Assembly: GCA_934573935.1 (NCBI GenBank)
Contig: CAKTMO010000001.1
Coordinates: 1-64,000 of the forward strand
Direction: 5' to 3'
Source: an uncultured Oscillospiraceae bacterium
Lineage (GTDB): Bacteria; Bacillota; Clostridia; Oscillospirales; Oscillospiraceae
DNA length: 64,000 nt
A model generated the notes under the pieces. The model was not told where the DNA came from. It did no database searches and worked only from the letters and a program-made list of their open reading frames with translations. Positions 53,886 to 61,942 of the stretch are shown piece after piece; within the stretch, counting starts at the first letter, position 1; every line of letters starts with the position of its first letter. The position numbers and the translations under genes are program-made.

Positions 53886-56159
53886 TTACTCGTCCAGATA
53901 GCTGTCGGAGTACAGCACGTGATTCTTGAAGATGTCGCAGGACTTGATGGTCTCCATCAGCCGCAGGTCGTTGGGGTTCACGATGGCGGAGGTCAGACCC
54001 TGCATCATGGCCATGGCCACCAGCGTGGAGTCCAGGATGGGACGGACGGCCTTGGGCGCGCCGTTGGAGTTGTTGGACAGGCCGCCGGTGGACTTCAGAC
54101 CCTCGTCGGCGAACATCTTGATGGCGTTCAGCACGTCCATCTGCTTATCCTGCATGCCCTTGACCACCAGGAACAGGGGGTCAAACCACAGGTCGGAAGC
54201 GTCCATGCCCAGGCTCAGGCCGCGCTCCAGCATGTGGTGGCAGTGCATCATGCGCTCCTCGTTGTCCTTGGCGATACCGTCGGCGGAGCACAGGGCGATG
54301 ACGATGGCGTCGTTGGCAGCGGCCAGATCGATGTTGGAGATACGGGAACCGGCGTCGGCGGAGTTGACGATGGGCTTGCCGTTGGTGCGGTTATAGACGT
54401 GGATACCGGCTTCGATGGCCTTCTTGTTGGCGGTGTCGAGAGCCAGAGGCACATTGTTGAAGTTCTCCTGCAGCAGCTTGACCGCCCAGGTCATCAGCTC
54501 GGGGCCGTTGGACTCGGCAGGGCCGATGTTCACGTCCAGATAGGTGGCGCCGGCCTTGATCTGCTCGGCGGCACGCTTCAGGATGGGCTCGGGGTTCATG
54601 GTGTTCATGGCCTCGCGGATCACGGGGCTGATGCAGTGGATGCGCTCGCCGATGGTGACGAACTTGGGGGAGTTGGGGTCACGCTGCTTGTAGGTCACGC
54701 CCATATCCACCACGTCGATCTTGGGGATGGACATGGAGATCTTCTCGAAGTCCAGCGGCGCGTCCGCGTCCACGACCTTCTTCTCCTCGGCGGGCTTCTT
54801 GGAAGCAGCCACCGCCTCGGCGGCCTTGATGTACTCGCCGTCCCGCAGATACTTCACCAGCTCCACGGCCTCGCGGGTGCCCACCACCACGTTCCAATCG
54901 GGCAGCTTATCCTGAATGTCGCCCTTCATCACGGCGGCCTTGCCGGGGATGATCAGGGTGCGGTTGTTGATCTTACCGGCGATGTCGTACTCATCAAAGA
55001 ACTTCTTGATGGAGCCGGAGGAGAACTTGCCTGCGGCCCACGCGGTCAGCACGGACATACCGGATGCGTCGGTGATCAGCAGGTTCACCGGCACCTTGGA
55101 GCGCTCCAGCTCGCCGGACACCAGGAAGTAGGTCAGGGCGAAGTCCACCGTCAGGGCGCAGGGATCGTCGGGAGTCGCGCCGTTGATGGGATAGATGCCC
55201 GGCTCCACCTTCATGGGCTTCTGGGGGTCGGTGAACACGTTCTGGCGCAGGCCGTACAGCGGCAGCGCCTCGGCATAGCGCATGGTCTCCATCACCACGA
55301 TGGAACCGTACTTCATGGTGAACACGGAAGCCAGTGCCGTCTCCATATGTACGTCGCCCTTGCACAGCTTGGCCAGGTTGACGATGGAGGGATAGCCGAA
55401 GGTGCGGTCGCCGTCCTTCAGGGCGGTGCGGCGCACCAACACGGCGTTGGCAAAGGTCTCCTTGATGGTGGCGCCGGTCACGTCGATGATCAGATTCTTG
55501 TTCTCCAGCTTCTCCAGCGCGGCCACGGTGTCGTGGATCTCCGCCAGATCGGCGCCCTTGACGCCCAGCACCACGCCGGCTTCCACCGCCAGGGCGCTCA
55601 TGGCCTCGTAGTTATCCTTGTTGGCGCCGTTCAGCACAGGCTTGGTCTCGCCGATGGCGGCCAGGGCCAGCTTGGCGTTGTCCACGCTGTCGGTGTCGAT
55701 GATCACGGCACGCTCGGTGGCGGCAGCCTTCTTGCACAGGTCAGCCAGACGTGCGCCGTCGCCGCCGTCATGGACCAGCAGGAACTCCACATACTCCCGC
55801 TCGCCGATACGCTCGTAATCCACCGCCTTCATCTCGGCGATCTTGGCATCCACAGCGGCGTCGTCCATGCAGGTGCACAGGGACACGGCAAAGCGGTTGC
55901 GGTTGACGAAGGTCTTTTCATGACGCATCATGACGGTCTCGCCGCCCAGCTTCATGCCGCCGGCCTCGATGGTCTTCATGGGGGGCGCGGTGGCCTCGCT
56001 CAGCAGGGCGATGGCCTCCTCGGACATATAGGGGCACTTTTCGATGGGCAGCGCGCCCTGGGCCACCTTCATGCAGAATGCCATACAGGTGGGAACGCCG
56101 CACTCCTTGCAGTTCTTCTTGGGAGACAGCTTGAAAATATCTAAACCTTTAACAGCCAT
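53886..56159 (-). CDS. acsC: AcsC-AcsE fusion: corrinoid iron-sulfur protein large subunit joined to methyl-THF:corrinoid methyltransferase
   Basis: 757 residues in one uninterrupted frame. Residues ~1-445 are AcsC (CFeSP gamma): an N-terminal [4Fe-4S] motif CKECGVPTC...CPYM, a TIM-barrel with HEKTFVNRNRFAV and IIDVTGATIKETFANAVLVRRTAL, and a C-terminal corrinoid-binding Rossmann part (VNLLITDASGMSVLTAWAAGKFSS). A Lys/Ala-rich linker (~446-498, AASKKPAEEKKVVDADAPLD) leads into residues ~499-757. These are the full AcsE methyltransferase: TIGERIHC, AGATYLDVNIGPAE, LALDTANKKAIEAG, IVNSADAG, GLSNNSNGAP and the C-terminal SAIVNPNDLRLMETI. In characterised acetogens the two are separate genes. Methyl donor site and corrinoid acceptor would share one chain. 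GGAGG precedes the start; acsD is 22 bases upstream. Confidence 0.93.
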   Translation of the reverse strand: MAVKGLDIFKLSPKKNCKECGVPTCMAFCMKVAQGALPIEKCPYMSEEAIALLSEATAPPMKTIEAGGMKLGGETVMMRHEKTFVNRNRFAVSLCTCMDDAAVDAKIAEMKAVDYERIGEREYVEFLLVHDGGDGARLADLCKKAAATERAVIIDTDSVDNAKLALAAIGETKPVLNGANKDNYEAMSALAVEAGVVLGVKGADLAEIHDTVAALEKLENKNLIIDVTGATIKETFANAVLVRRTALKDGDRTFGYPSIVNLAKLCKGDVHMETALASVFTMKYGSIVVMETMRYAEALPLYGLRQNVFTDPQKPMKVEPGIYPINGATPDDPCALTVDFALTYFLVSGELERSKVPVNLLITDASGMSVLTAWAAGKFSSGSIKKFFDEYDIAGKINNRTLIIPGKAAVMKGDIQDKLPDWNVVVGTREAVELVKYLRDGEYIKAAEAVAASKKPAEEKKVVDADAPLDFEKISMSIPKIDVVDMGVTYKQRDPNSPKFVTIGERIHCISPVIREAMNTMNPEPILKRAAEQIKAGATYLDVNIGPAESNGPELMTWAVKLLQENFNNVPLALDTANKKAIEAGIHVYNRTNGKPIVNSADAGSRISNIDLAAANDAIVIALCSADGIAKDNEERMMHCHHMLERGLSLGMDASDLWFDPLFLVVKGMQDKQMDVLNAIKMFADEGLKSTGGLSNNSNGAPKAVRPILDSTLVAMAMMQGLTSAIVNPNDLRLMETIKSCDIFKNHVLYSDSYLDE

Positions 56160-56181
56160 TGTTTGCTTCCTCCTTTCCGCG

Positions 56182-57126
56182 TCAGACCAACTCGCCGATC
56201 ATGGCGGCGATGGTGCGGATGGCTTCGGGGTGGCGCATGATGACGGCGTCGGAGCCGCTGGCCAGCACGGCGGCGGCGGTGACGATCTCCATCTCGATAC
56301 CGCGCTCTTCCTGAGAGCCCCATTCGGGCATGTCGGCCTCAGGCATGATGGACTCCTTCACGCCCCAGGTGTCGGCGGACACGGGGGTGATGATGGGCAT
56401 CTGCAGCATGGCGTCGGACTGGCTCAAGGCGGCGTCCTTCACGCGGTCCAGCGTGGAGGCCACATACTCAAAGCCGTAACCGGCGGCGGCGGAGCCGATG
56501 TTCATCACGATGGACTGGGCGTTGACGCCCAGCTGGGTCATCACGGTGTTCAGCTGCTTGGCCAGGTTGATGTCCACGGCGGACTCCGCGCCCACCTTCT
56601 GGCCGTAGGCCAGACCCGCGCCTGCGCCGATGGCCTTATAGTTCTCGTCGCGGGCGGACAGCACCAGAATATTCTTGCCGGCCAGCGCCTCGGCGATCTT
56701 GTTGAACAGCTCGGTATCCTTCTCGATATTCTTGCAGCCCATCACCACCAGCGGCATGTCCGTCGCGTCGGCCACAGACTTGGCCAGCGCCACGCACTCG
56801 TCCACGCTCTTGTTCTCGCCGTTGGGATCGGCGCCCTCCAGGTGCAGGCAGATAAAGGAAGCGCCTTCCATCTCGGCGGCACGCTTGGCCATGTCGGCCA
56901 CAGTGGCGCAGCCCTCATAGAACTTCTGCTCGCCGGGCATGGTGCACATGGCCATACCGGCGTCGGTCAGCTCCACGCCGATCTTGGGCGCGTTGGCGAT
57001 CTCACCGTCAAAGGTGTGGAAGGCCAGCACGTTCTGGCCGCCGATGGTCACGGCCTTGTCGCCGACGCCCAGCACCACCTCATTGATGCGGGCGTTGTAG
57101 GCTTGCTTCTTGGGAACGAAAGACAT
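56182..57126 (-). CDS. acsD: Corrinoid iron-sulfur protein small subunit (CFeSP beta)
   Basis: 314 residues with the AcsD/CdhD TIM-barrel: GGQNVLAFHTFDGEIANAPKIGVELTD near the N-terminus, FICLHLEGADPNGE, PLVVMGCKNIEKD, and SIVMNIGSAAAGYGFEYVASTLDRVKDAAL. It forms the heterodimer with AcsC that presents the corrinoid to AcsE and to ACS. Here its partner is the AcsC half of the fusion encoded 22 bases downstream. cooC ends 32 bases upstream, so the order cooC-acsD-acsCE-acsB is tightly packed. Confidence 0.95.
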   Translation of the reverse strand: MSFVPKKQAYNARINEVVLGVGDKAVTIGGQNVLAFHTFDGEIANAPKIGVELTDAGMAMCTMPGEQKFYEGCATVADMAKRAAEMEGASFICLHLEGADPNGENKSVDECVALAKSVADATDMPLVVMGCKNIEKDTELFNKIAEALAGKNILVLSARDENYKAIGAGAGLAYGQKVGAESAVDINLAKQLNTVMTQLGVNAQSIVMNIGSAAAGYGFEYVASTLDRVKDAALSQSDAMLQMPIITPVSADTWGVKESIMPEADMPEWGSQEERGIEMEIVTAAAVLASGSDAVIMRHPEAIRTIAAMIGELV

Positions 57127-57158
57127 CTTGACAAATCCCCCTTAGTTGATGTTTTAAG

Positions 57159-57929
57159 TTACAGCTTCAGCTCTTTCAGGATCCCCGCCAGCGCCCTCTT
57201 CACCGGCGCGTCGTCGGGAACCTGCGAGCTGGGTTTTCCTTCGCAATCATAGGCGTAAACCGTCTCGTCCTGGGGCAGTACGCCCGCCAGCTCCAGGTGG
57301 TATTTTTCGATCTCCTCCGCCACGCCGGGGTTCAGCTCCCCGTTGGGCGCGCGGTTGACGATCAGCTTCATGACGCCGGGCTTCAGCTCCAGGTCACGGA
57401 TCATCTCCGCCAAGCGGCCCGCCGCCTGGATACCCCGCCGCGAACAGTCAGAGATCAGCAGCATGGTGTCCACATGAGGCAGCGTCCCGCGGCTGATATG
57501 CTCCAGGCCCGCCTCGTTGTCGATGACCATGTAGTTGTAGTTGCCCACGTACTTGTCGATCTGGGTCTTCAGTACGCCGTTGACAAAGCAGTAGCAGCCC
57601 TTGCCCTGGGTCCGGCCCATCACCAGCATGTCATAGTCGTCCTCCTCCACCAGCGCGGAGCTGAACTTCATTTCGGCGTAATCCGCCTTGGTCATGCTGG
57701 GGGGCACGGTGCCGTTCTTCTCCGCCTGGGCCATCTCCTCCCGAATGTCGCCCAGCGTGGTCTCTACCTCCACGCCCAGCACCTCGTTCAGATTGGAATT
57801 GGCGTCAGCGTCCACTACCAGCAGCGGGCCCTTCCCCGCCTTGCACAGATAGTCGATCATCATGCCGCAGGTGGTCGTTTTGCCGACGCCACCCTTGCCT
57901 GCCACTGCAATGATATGTGTCTTTCCCAT
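57159..57929 (-). CDS. cooC: CooC/AcsF-type nickel-insertion ATPase
   Basis: 256 residues from the ATG at 57929; two further ATGs at 57938 and 57941 are in frame but crowd the AAAAGG site. The deviant Walker A GKGGVGKTT of MinD/SIMIBI ATPases starts the protein. The switch region VVDADANSNL and the CxC metal motif (GKGCYCFVNG) follow, the latter binding Ni/Zn at the dimer interface in CooC proteins. It matures the nickel centres of CODH or ACS using ATP. It lies between metF (71 bp, with a GC hairpin) and acsD (32 bp). Confidence 0.92.
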   Translation of the reverse strand: MGKTHIIAVAGKGGVGKTTTCGMMIDYLCKAGKGPLLVVDADANSNLNEVLGVEVETTLGDIREEMAQAEKNGTVPPSMTKADYAEMKFSSALVEEDDYDMLVMGRTQGKGCYCFVNGVLKTQIDKYVGNYNYMVIDNEAGLEHISRGTLPHVDTMLLISDCSRRGIQAAGRLAEMIRDLELKPGVMKLIVNRAPNGELNPGVAEEIEKYHLELAGVLPQDETVYAYDCEGKPSSQVPDDAPVKRALAGILKELKL

Positions 57930-57953
57930 AGTTTGCATCATCCTTTTGCGGTG

Positions 57954-57980
57954 CCCGCGGGGAGGGAAGCTCCCCGCGGG
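57954..57980 (-). repeat. GC hairpin between metF and cooC
   Basis: 11-bp perfect stem CCCGCGGGGAG / CTCCCCGCGGG with a 5-base loop; no T-run. Confidence 0.6.
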
Positions 57981-58000
57981 ACACAGGGGTCAAATAACGT

Positions 58001-58930
58001 TCAGATCAGGTCCAGCAGGCCCGCCGCCTTGGCGATGTAAGCCACATCGTCATACTTGTTCAGGGCGTACAGGTGGATGCCGTCCACGCCGCAGGCGCGG
58101 TACTCGTCGATCTGGTTGATGGTGTACTCGATACCGGCCACCTTGAAAGAGGCCTTCTTGCCCTCCACATCCGCGTCAAAGGGATCCTTGACGAAGGGAT
58201 TGGGGAAGATCCAGTTCTTGGAAATGATCTCGCACAGGGCGCGGGGCATGACGCAGCCGTTGCGGCTCAGGGCCATGTTGATGGTAGCGGCCTGATCCAG
58301 AATAGGCATGATACCCACATCCACGGGCATGGTGATGCCTGCGGCGCGGATGGCGTCCAGCCAATAGCGGAACTGGTCCATATCCCAGCACAGCTGGGTC
58401 ATGATGTAGTCGGCGCCGTTGTCCTGCTTCTGCTTCAGGAAGGCGATGTCCGCCTCCAGGGAGCGGCAGGCGATGTGGCCCTCGGGGGAACCGGCCACCG
58501 CGATGGTAAACTTATCGCCGAACTCCTGACGCACGAACTTCACCAGCTCGGTGGCATAGTGCAGGTCGCCGCCGGTGCCTTCCCAGCCGAAGGGCAGGTC
58601 GCCGCGCAGGGCCAGCATGTGGTCGATGCCGTGATCCAGATAGTTCTGCAGCTGCTCCTTGATGCCCTCCTTGGTGTTGCCGATGCAGGTAAAGTGGGTA
58701 ACGGGAGTGCACTTGCCGTCCTTCTTGATCTTGTCCAGGACCTCCAGGTTCTTGCCCACGTTGGAGCCGCCCGCGCCATAGGTGCAGGAGATGTAGTCGG
58801 GATTCAGGGTGTACAGCTTATCCAGCACACCGTCAGCGCCGCACAGCTTCTCCATACCCACGTCCGTCTTGGGGGGGAAGACCTCAAAGGAAAATGCAGC
58901 TCTCTTGCTGAAAATGTCCTTCACGCTCAT
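58001..58930 (-). CDS. metF: 5,10-methylene-THF reductase
   Basis: 309 residues, TIM-barrel FAD enzyme. FSFEVFPPKTDVGMEKL (catalytic Glu region), YISCTYGAGGSN, HFTCIGNTKEGIKEQLQNYLDHGIDHMLALRGDLP and FTIAVAGSPEGH match MetF. It reduces methylene-THF to methyl-THF, the substrate of the AcsE domain encoded two genes downstream. No metV-like partner gene adjoins it, although MetVF pairs are common in acetogens. It is the first gene of the co-directional cluster, with AAGGAGGT seven bases upstream of the ATG. Confidence 0.95.
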   Translation of the reverse strand: MSVKDIFSKRAAFSFEVFPPKTDVGMEKLCGADGVLDKLYTLNPDYISCTYGAGGSNVGKNLEVLDKIKKDGKCTPVTHFTCIGNTKEGIKEQLQNYLDHGIDHMLALRGDLPFGWEGTGGDLHYATELVKFVRQEFGDKFTIAVAGSPEGHIACRSLEADIAFLKQKQDNGADYIMTQLCWDMDQFRYWLDAIRAAGITMPVDVGIMPILDQAATINMALSRNGCVMPRALCEIISKNWIFPNPFVKDPFDADVEGKKASFKVAGIEYTINQIDEYRACGVDGIHLYALNKYDDVAYIAKAAGLLDLI

Positions 58931-59048
58931 AAGTTACCTCCTTAGTATCCAATCATACATAATTTATCATGATCCCTGTCATGGGATATAGATACAAGCT
59001 TTATTGGCAAAAAATCTAACGATTTTGCTGCCAAGGCTCTTTACGGCC
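58931..59048 (-). promoter_or_regulatory. Upstream region of the C1 cluster
   Basis: Contains an inverted repeat ATCCC-TGTCAT-GGGAT (58972-58987) about 40 bases before the metF start. I could not settle on a single -35/-10 pair; this is the expected promoter zone of the cluster. Confidence 0.35.
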
Positions 59049-59162
59049 TCGGCCCCCTCTGGGAGGGGGCTGTCGAGCGCAAGCGAGACTGGGGGAGAGA
59101 ATTCGAGATTTATATTCTCTCCCTCCGGCGCTTCGCGCCACCTCCCTCTCAGAGGGAGACGA
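59049..59162. repeat. Inverted pair of a dispersed palindromic repeat
   Basis: Two head-to-head copies: each reads TTCTCTCCC, a variable hairpin, then a (C)CCTCCC...GAGGG(A/G)G hairpin. Left copy inverted (59049-59106), right copy direct (59118-59162), joined by GAATTCGAGATTTATATTC. A third copy lies at 62881-62932. REP/MITE-like; it could also stop read-through from the small gene at 59184 into metF. Confidence 0.65.
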
Positions 59163-59183
59163 TGTAAGGAATCGAAGCTTTTT

Positions 59184-59411
59184 TTACAGCTCCGTGAACA
59201 AAAACGTCTGGTGCATCCCCGCGCTCTCCACGAACACGGTCATATCGCCGCCGCGGTTGGTCTCGGCGGTGATGTGTACCTCTCCGCCCTTGATCTCCCG
59301 CCGGACCCATTCCGCCGGATCGTCCGTCTCCACCTCGAAAAACAGCACGTCCCGCATCTGATTGCGCTCACAGCTGTTGTGGATCTCCCGCACCATCTCA
59401 TAGCGTTTCAT
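59184..59411 (-). CDS. Small conserved protein of unknown function (75 aa)
   Basis: 75 residues with GGAGG five bases before the ATG. The sequence MKRYEMVREIHNSCERNQMRD starts with an amphipathic helix; the rest is likely alpha/beta (EVHITAETNRGGDMTVFVESAGMHQTFLFTEL). There is no membrane segment. It resembles a small family I have seen annotated only as hypothetical in Clostridia. It sits alone, upstream of and co-directional with the C1 cluster but separated from it by the palindromic repeat pair. Confidence 0.65.
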   Translation of the reverse strand: MKRYEMVREIHNSCERNQMRDVLFFEVETDDPAEWVRREIKGGEVHITAETNRGGDMTVFVESAGMHQTFLFTEL

Positions 59412-59742
59412 GGCCGCCTCCCGAAAAAAGAAAAAACGGCCCCCTTATGTTCCAGACAACGATGTTCGCCTTCGCACCACAGGGCCGCGCGCTCCGCGCA
59501 TTTGCCGGGGCAGTCACGGCGTTTTTCACCGTATTCCTTTCCCCATTGTTATTTTTTCTACAATTAGAAATTATACTTGAAACCATGCGGTTTTGTCAAC
59601 CTTTATTTCGTGCAAATCCTACAAAACGGCCATTTCTCTCCCCGTCCCCGCCCCACCGTTTATACGCCCTTGTGAAAATAGCCCTACGGCCCTGTGAAAA
59701 TTTTGACAGATCGACGAAAAATAAAAATTTTCCTTTTTTGCC
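59412..59742. other. Gene-free 330-bp stretch
   Basis: AT-rich patches and an A/T-rich block near 59550-59590; no supportable gene, no clear terminator. It contains the leader of the small minus-strand gene and the space before the folT promoter. Confidence 0.4.
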
Positions 59743-59771
59743 TTGTAATTTTCCCCCGCTGCGCGTATGAT
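59743..59771 (+). promoter_or_regulatory. Promoter of folT-folC
   Basis: TTGTAA (59743-59748), 17-base spacer, TATGAT (59766-59771); start expected near 59778, about 45 bases before the riboswitch. Confidence 0.75.
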
Positions 59772-59823
59772 ACAGACAGTGTGCGCAGGCGGAGCGTCTC
59801 TCCCCTGCCGGACACATCCCTTG

Positions 59824-59925
59824 CTGCAAGAGTAGAAGTGGCGCGTTAAGTGCCGGTCGGATGGGAGGTTGCCGCCGGACGAAGGAGCTTGCTCCGCGAT
59901 GCCATCTTCGCATCCGCTGTTGCAG
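59824..59925 (+). promoter_or_regulatory. Tetrahydrofolate (THF) riboswitch
   Basis: Closing stem CTGCAA/TTGCAG encloses the THF-aptamer landmarks in order: AGAGTAG, GCGCGTTAAGTGCC, GGATGGGAGG, GACGAAGGAG, GCTCCGCGATGCC and GCATCCGCT. This matches the folT motif known upstream of folate transporters. The downstream gene is an ECF folate-type S component, as expected. Confidence 0.9.
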
Positions 59926-59971
59926 AGCGCGGCCCCGCCGCGCGCGGAACAACTGCATACCCTTTCCCCAA

Positions 59972-60006
59972 CCTCCTCCCACTTTTTTAGTTAGGAGGCC
60001 TTTTTT
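59972..60006 (+). terminator. Expression platform: terminator that also buries the folT Shine-Dalgarno
   Basis: CCTCCT (59972-59977) pairs with AGGAGG (59993-59998), followed by CCTTTTTT and then the ATG at 60007. The same AGGAGG is the ribosome-binding site, so the stem can stop transcription, hide the site, or both. Confidence 0.7.
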
Positions 60007-60594
60007 ATGTCCAAACACCCCGAAAAGTCCGGCTGGAGCGTCCGCTCCATCGCCATCTGCGCCCTGCTGACGGCGCTCAGCGTCATTCTGGCCCGTCTGC
60101 TGATCCCCATGCCCAACGAGACCACCCGCTTCTCCATCGAGGCCGTGCCCATCTTCATCGCGGGCATGCTGTTCGGCCCGCTGCCCGGCGCCCTGACCGG
60201 CTTTGCCGCCGACTTCATCGGCTGCCTCTTCACCCCCTACGGCTACAACCCCATCTTCTGCGTCCCGCCCATCCTGTACGGCCTGTGCGCGGGCTTCTTC
60301 CGCCCCTGGCTGACCCAGAAGATCTCCCCCCTGCGCATCGCCGCGGCGTTTCTTCCCGCCCTTGTGCTGGGTTCTATTCTCTACCAAAGCGGCTCCCTGG
60401 CCCTCATCTACGGCGGCGAGAGCAAGATGGCCTATTTCGTCACCAAGCTGGCCACCCGCAGTGTGCAGTTCGCCGTCACCGGCGTGCTGGATGTGCTGCT
60501 GGTGTGGGCGCTGTGCCGCTCCCGCGTATTCACCGCCGCCGGCGTGTGGCCCACCGTGGCCGCTCCGGCCCAGAAAGGAGTCTCCGGACAATGA
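60007..60594 (+). CDS. folT: ECF transporter S component, folate-specific (FolT-like)
   Basis: 195 residues with six predicted helices. IAICALLTALSVILARLLIPMPNETTRFSIEAVPIFIAGMLFGPLPGALTGFAADFIGCLF is the S-component signature, including the A-x3-A helix-1 motif that docks to the ECF T subunit. PYGYNPIFCVPPILYG is typical of the FolT group. The THF riboswitch directly upstream and folC overlapping by four bases (ATGA) support folate as substrate. The shared EcfA/EcfT energy module is not in the window. Salvaged folate would feed the large THF demand of the acetyl-CoA pathway. Confidence 0.92.
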   Translation: MSKHPEKSGWSVRSIAICALLTALSVILARLLIPMPNETTRFSIEAVPIFIAGMLFGPLPGALTGFAADFIGCLFTPYGYNPIFCVPPILYGLCAGFFRPWLTQKISPLRIAAAFLPALVLGSILYQSGSLALIYGGESKMAYFVTKLATRSVQFAVTGVLDVLLVWALCRSRVFTAAGVWPTVAAPAQKGVSGQ

Positions 60595-61862
60595 CACTTG
60601 ACGAAGCCTTACACTATATCCACGCCGTCTGCTGGAAGGGCAGCATCCCCGGCTTAGAGCGCATCAGCGCCCTGCTGGATAAAATGGGCCATCCGGAGCG
60701 GACGCTGAAATTCGTCCACGTCACCGGCACCAACGGCAAGGGCTCCACCTGCGCCATGGTGGCCTCGGTGCTGCGGCAGACGGGCTACCGCACCGGCCTG
60801 TACACCTCCCCCTACATCGTCCGCTTCAACGAGCGCATGCAGATCAACGGCGAGATGATCCCCGACGACGAGCTGTGCGCCATCACCGAGGAGATCAAGC
60901 CCCTGGCCGACAGCATCTTCGAGCAGCCCACCGAATTTGAGATGGTCACCGCCATCGCCTTTGCCTGGTTTGCCCGCCGCCAATGCGACGTGGTGGTGTG
61001 CGAGGTAGGCATGGGCGGCGAATTCGACGCCACCAACGTCATCGGCCCTCCCGAGGCCGCCGTGCTGTGCAATATCGGCCTGGACCATACCGAGGTGCTG
61101 GGCGACACGCTGGAGAAGATCGCCGCCACCAAGAGCGGCATCATCAAATCCGGCTGCGACGCGGTGCTGTACCGCTCCACCCCCGCCGTGGAGGCCGTGG
61201 TGGCCCAGCGCTGCCGCGAGGTGGGCGCCGCCCTCCATCTGGTGGACTTTGATTCTCTCCGCCCCCGCTCCCATTCGCTGGAGGGGCAGATCTTCGATTT
61301 TGGCGGCATGGAGGCGCTGCACCTCCCCCTGCTGGGCGAGCATCAGCTCCACAACGCCGCCGTGGCCCTGACCACGCTGGCCGTGCTGCAAAAGCGGGGC
61401 TGGAAGATCACCGAGGACGATATCCGTCAGGGTCTCTCCCGCGTCGCCTGGCCCGGCCGCTTCCAGATCATCCGCCGCGATCCCCTGTTTCTCATCGACG
61501 GCGGCCACAATCCCCAGTGTATTCAGGCCCTGGCCCGCAATATCACCGATTATCTGCCGAACCGCCCCCTGACGGTGCTGACGGGCGTGCTCAGCGACAA
61601 GGATTACCACTGCATGTACCGCAGCGTGGCGGATCACGCGGTGGAGTTCATCGCCGTCACGCCGGATAACCCCCGCGCCCTGACAGCCCAGGAACTGGCG
61701 CGGTATCTATCCAGCTTCGGCAAGCCCGTCACCGCCTGCGATTCGGTGGCCGAGGGCGTCCGCCTTGCCATCGACCACGCCGGAACCGACGGCACCGTCC
61801 TGTGCTACGGCTCCCTCTACCTGCTGGGCGATGTGATCCACGCCGTGGACGAAACCAAATGA
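60591..61862 (+). CDS. folC: Folylpolyglutamate synthase/dihydrofolate synthase
   Basis: 423 residues from the ATG at 60591, which overlaps the folT stop and follows AAAGGAG at 60573-60579. Mur-ligase fold: P-loop HVTGTNGKGSTCAMVASVLR, omega loop TSPYIVRFNERMQING, VVVCEVGMGGEFDATNV, NIGLDHTEVLG with KSGIIK (carbamylated-Lys region), and the C-terminal domain IDGGHNPQCI. It adds glutamates to folates, trapping imported folate and raising affinity for folate enzymes. Co-transcribed with folT under THF-riboswitch control, followed by a terminator hairpin. Confidence 0.95.
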   Translation: MTLDEALHYIHAVCWKGSIPGLERISALLDKMGHPERTLKFVHVTGTNGKGSTCAMVASVLRQTGYRTGLYTSPYIVRFNERMQINGEMIPDDELCAITEEIKPLADSIFEQPTEFEMVTAIAFAWFARRQCDVVVCEVGMGGEFDATNVIGPPEAAVLCNIGLDHTEVLGDTLEKIAATKSGIIKSGCDAVLYRSTPAVEAVVAQRCREVGAALHLVDFDSLRPRSHSLEGQIFDFGGMEALHLPLLGEHQLHNAAVALTTLAVLQKRGWKITEDDIRQGLSRVAWPGRFQIIRRDPLFLIDGGHNPQCIQALARNITDYLPNRPLTVLTGVLSDKDYHCMYRSVADHAVEFIAVTPDNPRALTAQELARYLSSFGKPVTACDSVAEGVRLAIDHAGTDGTVLCYGSLYLLGDVIHAVDETK

Positions 61863-61866
61863 CCTC

Positions 61867-61897
61867 AAAGCGGCAGGCGTCCCCTGCCGCTTTGGTT
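61867..61897 (+). terminator. Terminator after folC
   Basis: 11-bp stem AAAGCGGCAGG / CCTGCCGCTTT with a 5-base loop followed by GGTTTAT; moderate T content. Confidence 0.7.
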
Positions 61898-61942
61898 TAT
61901 CCGGTATTAACGCCACAATCCACCCCGTCAAAGGAGACCCCC

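Noticed and set aside
41667..58930. CO dehydrogenase (acsA/cooS) hidden in the cluster
   Set aside because: Every gene in the interval was assigned or inspected; none has the cysteine-rich C-cluster motifs of CODH.
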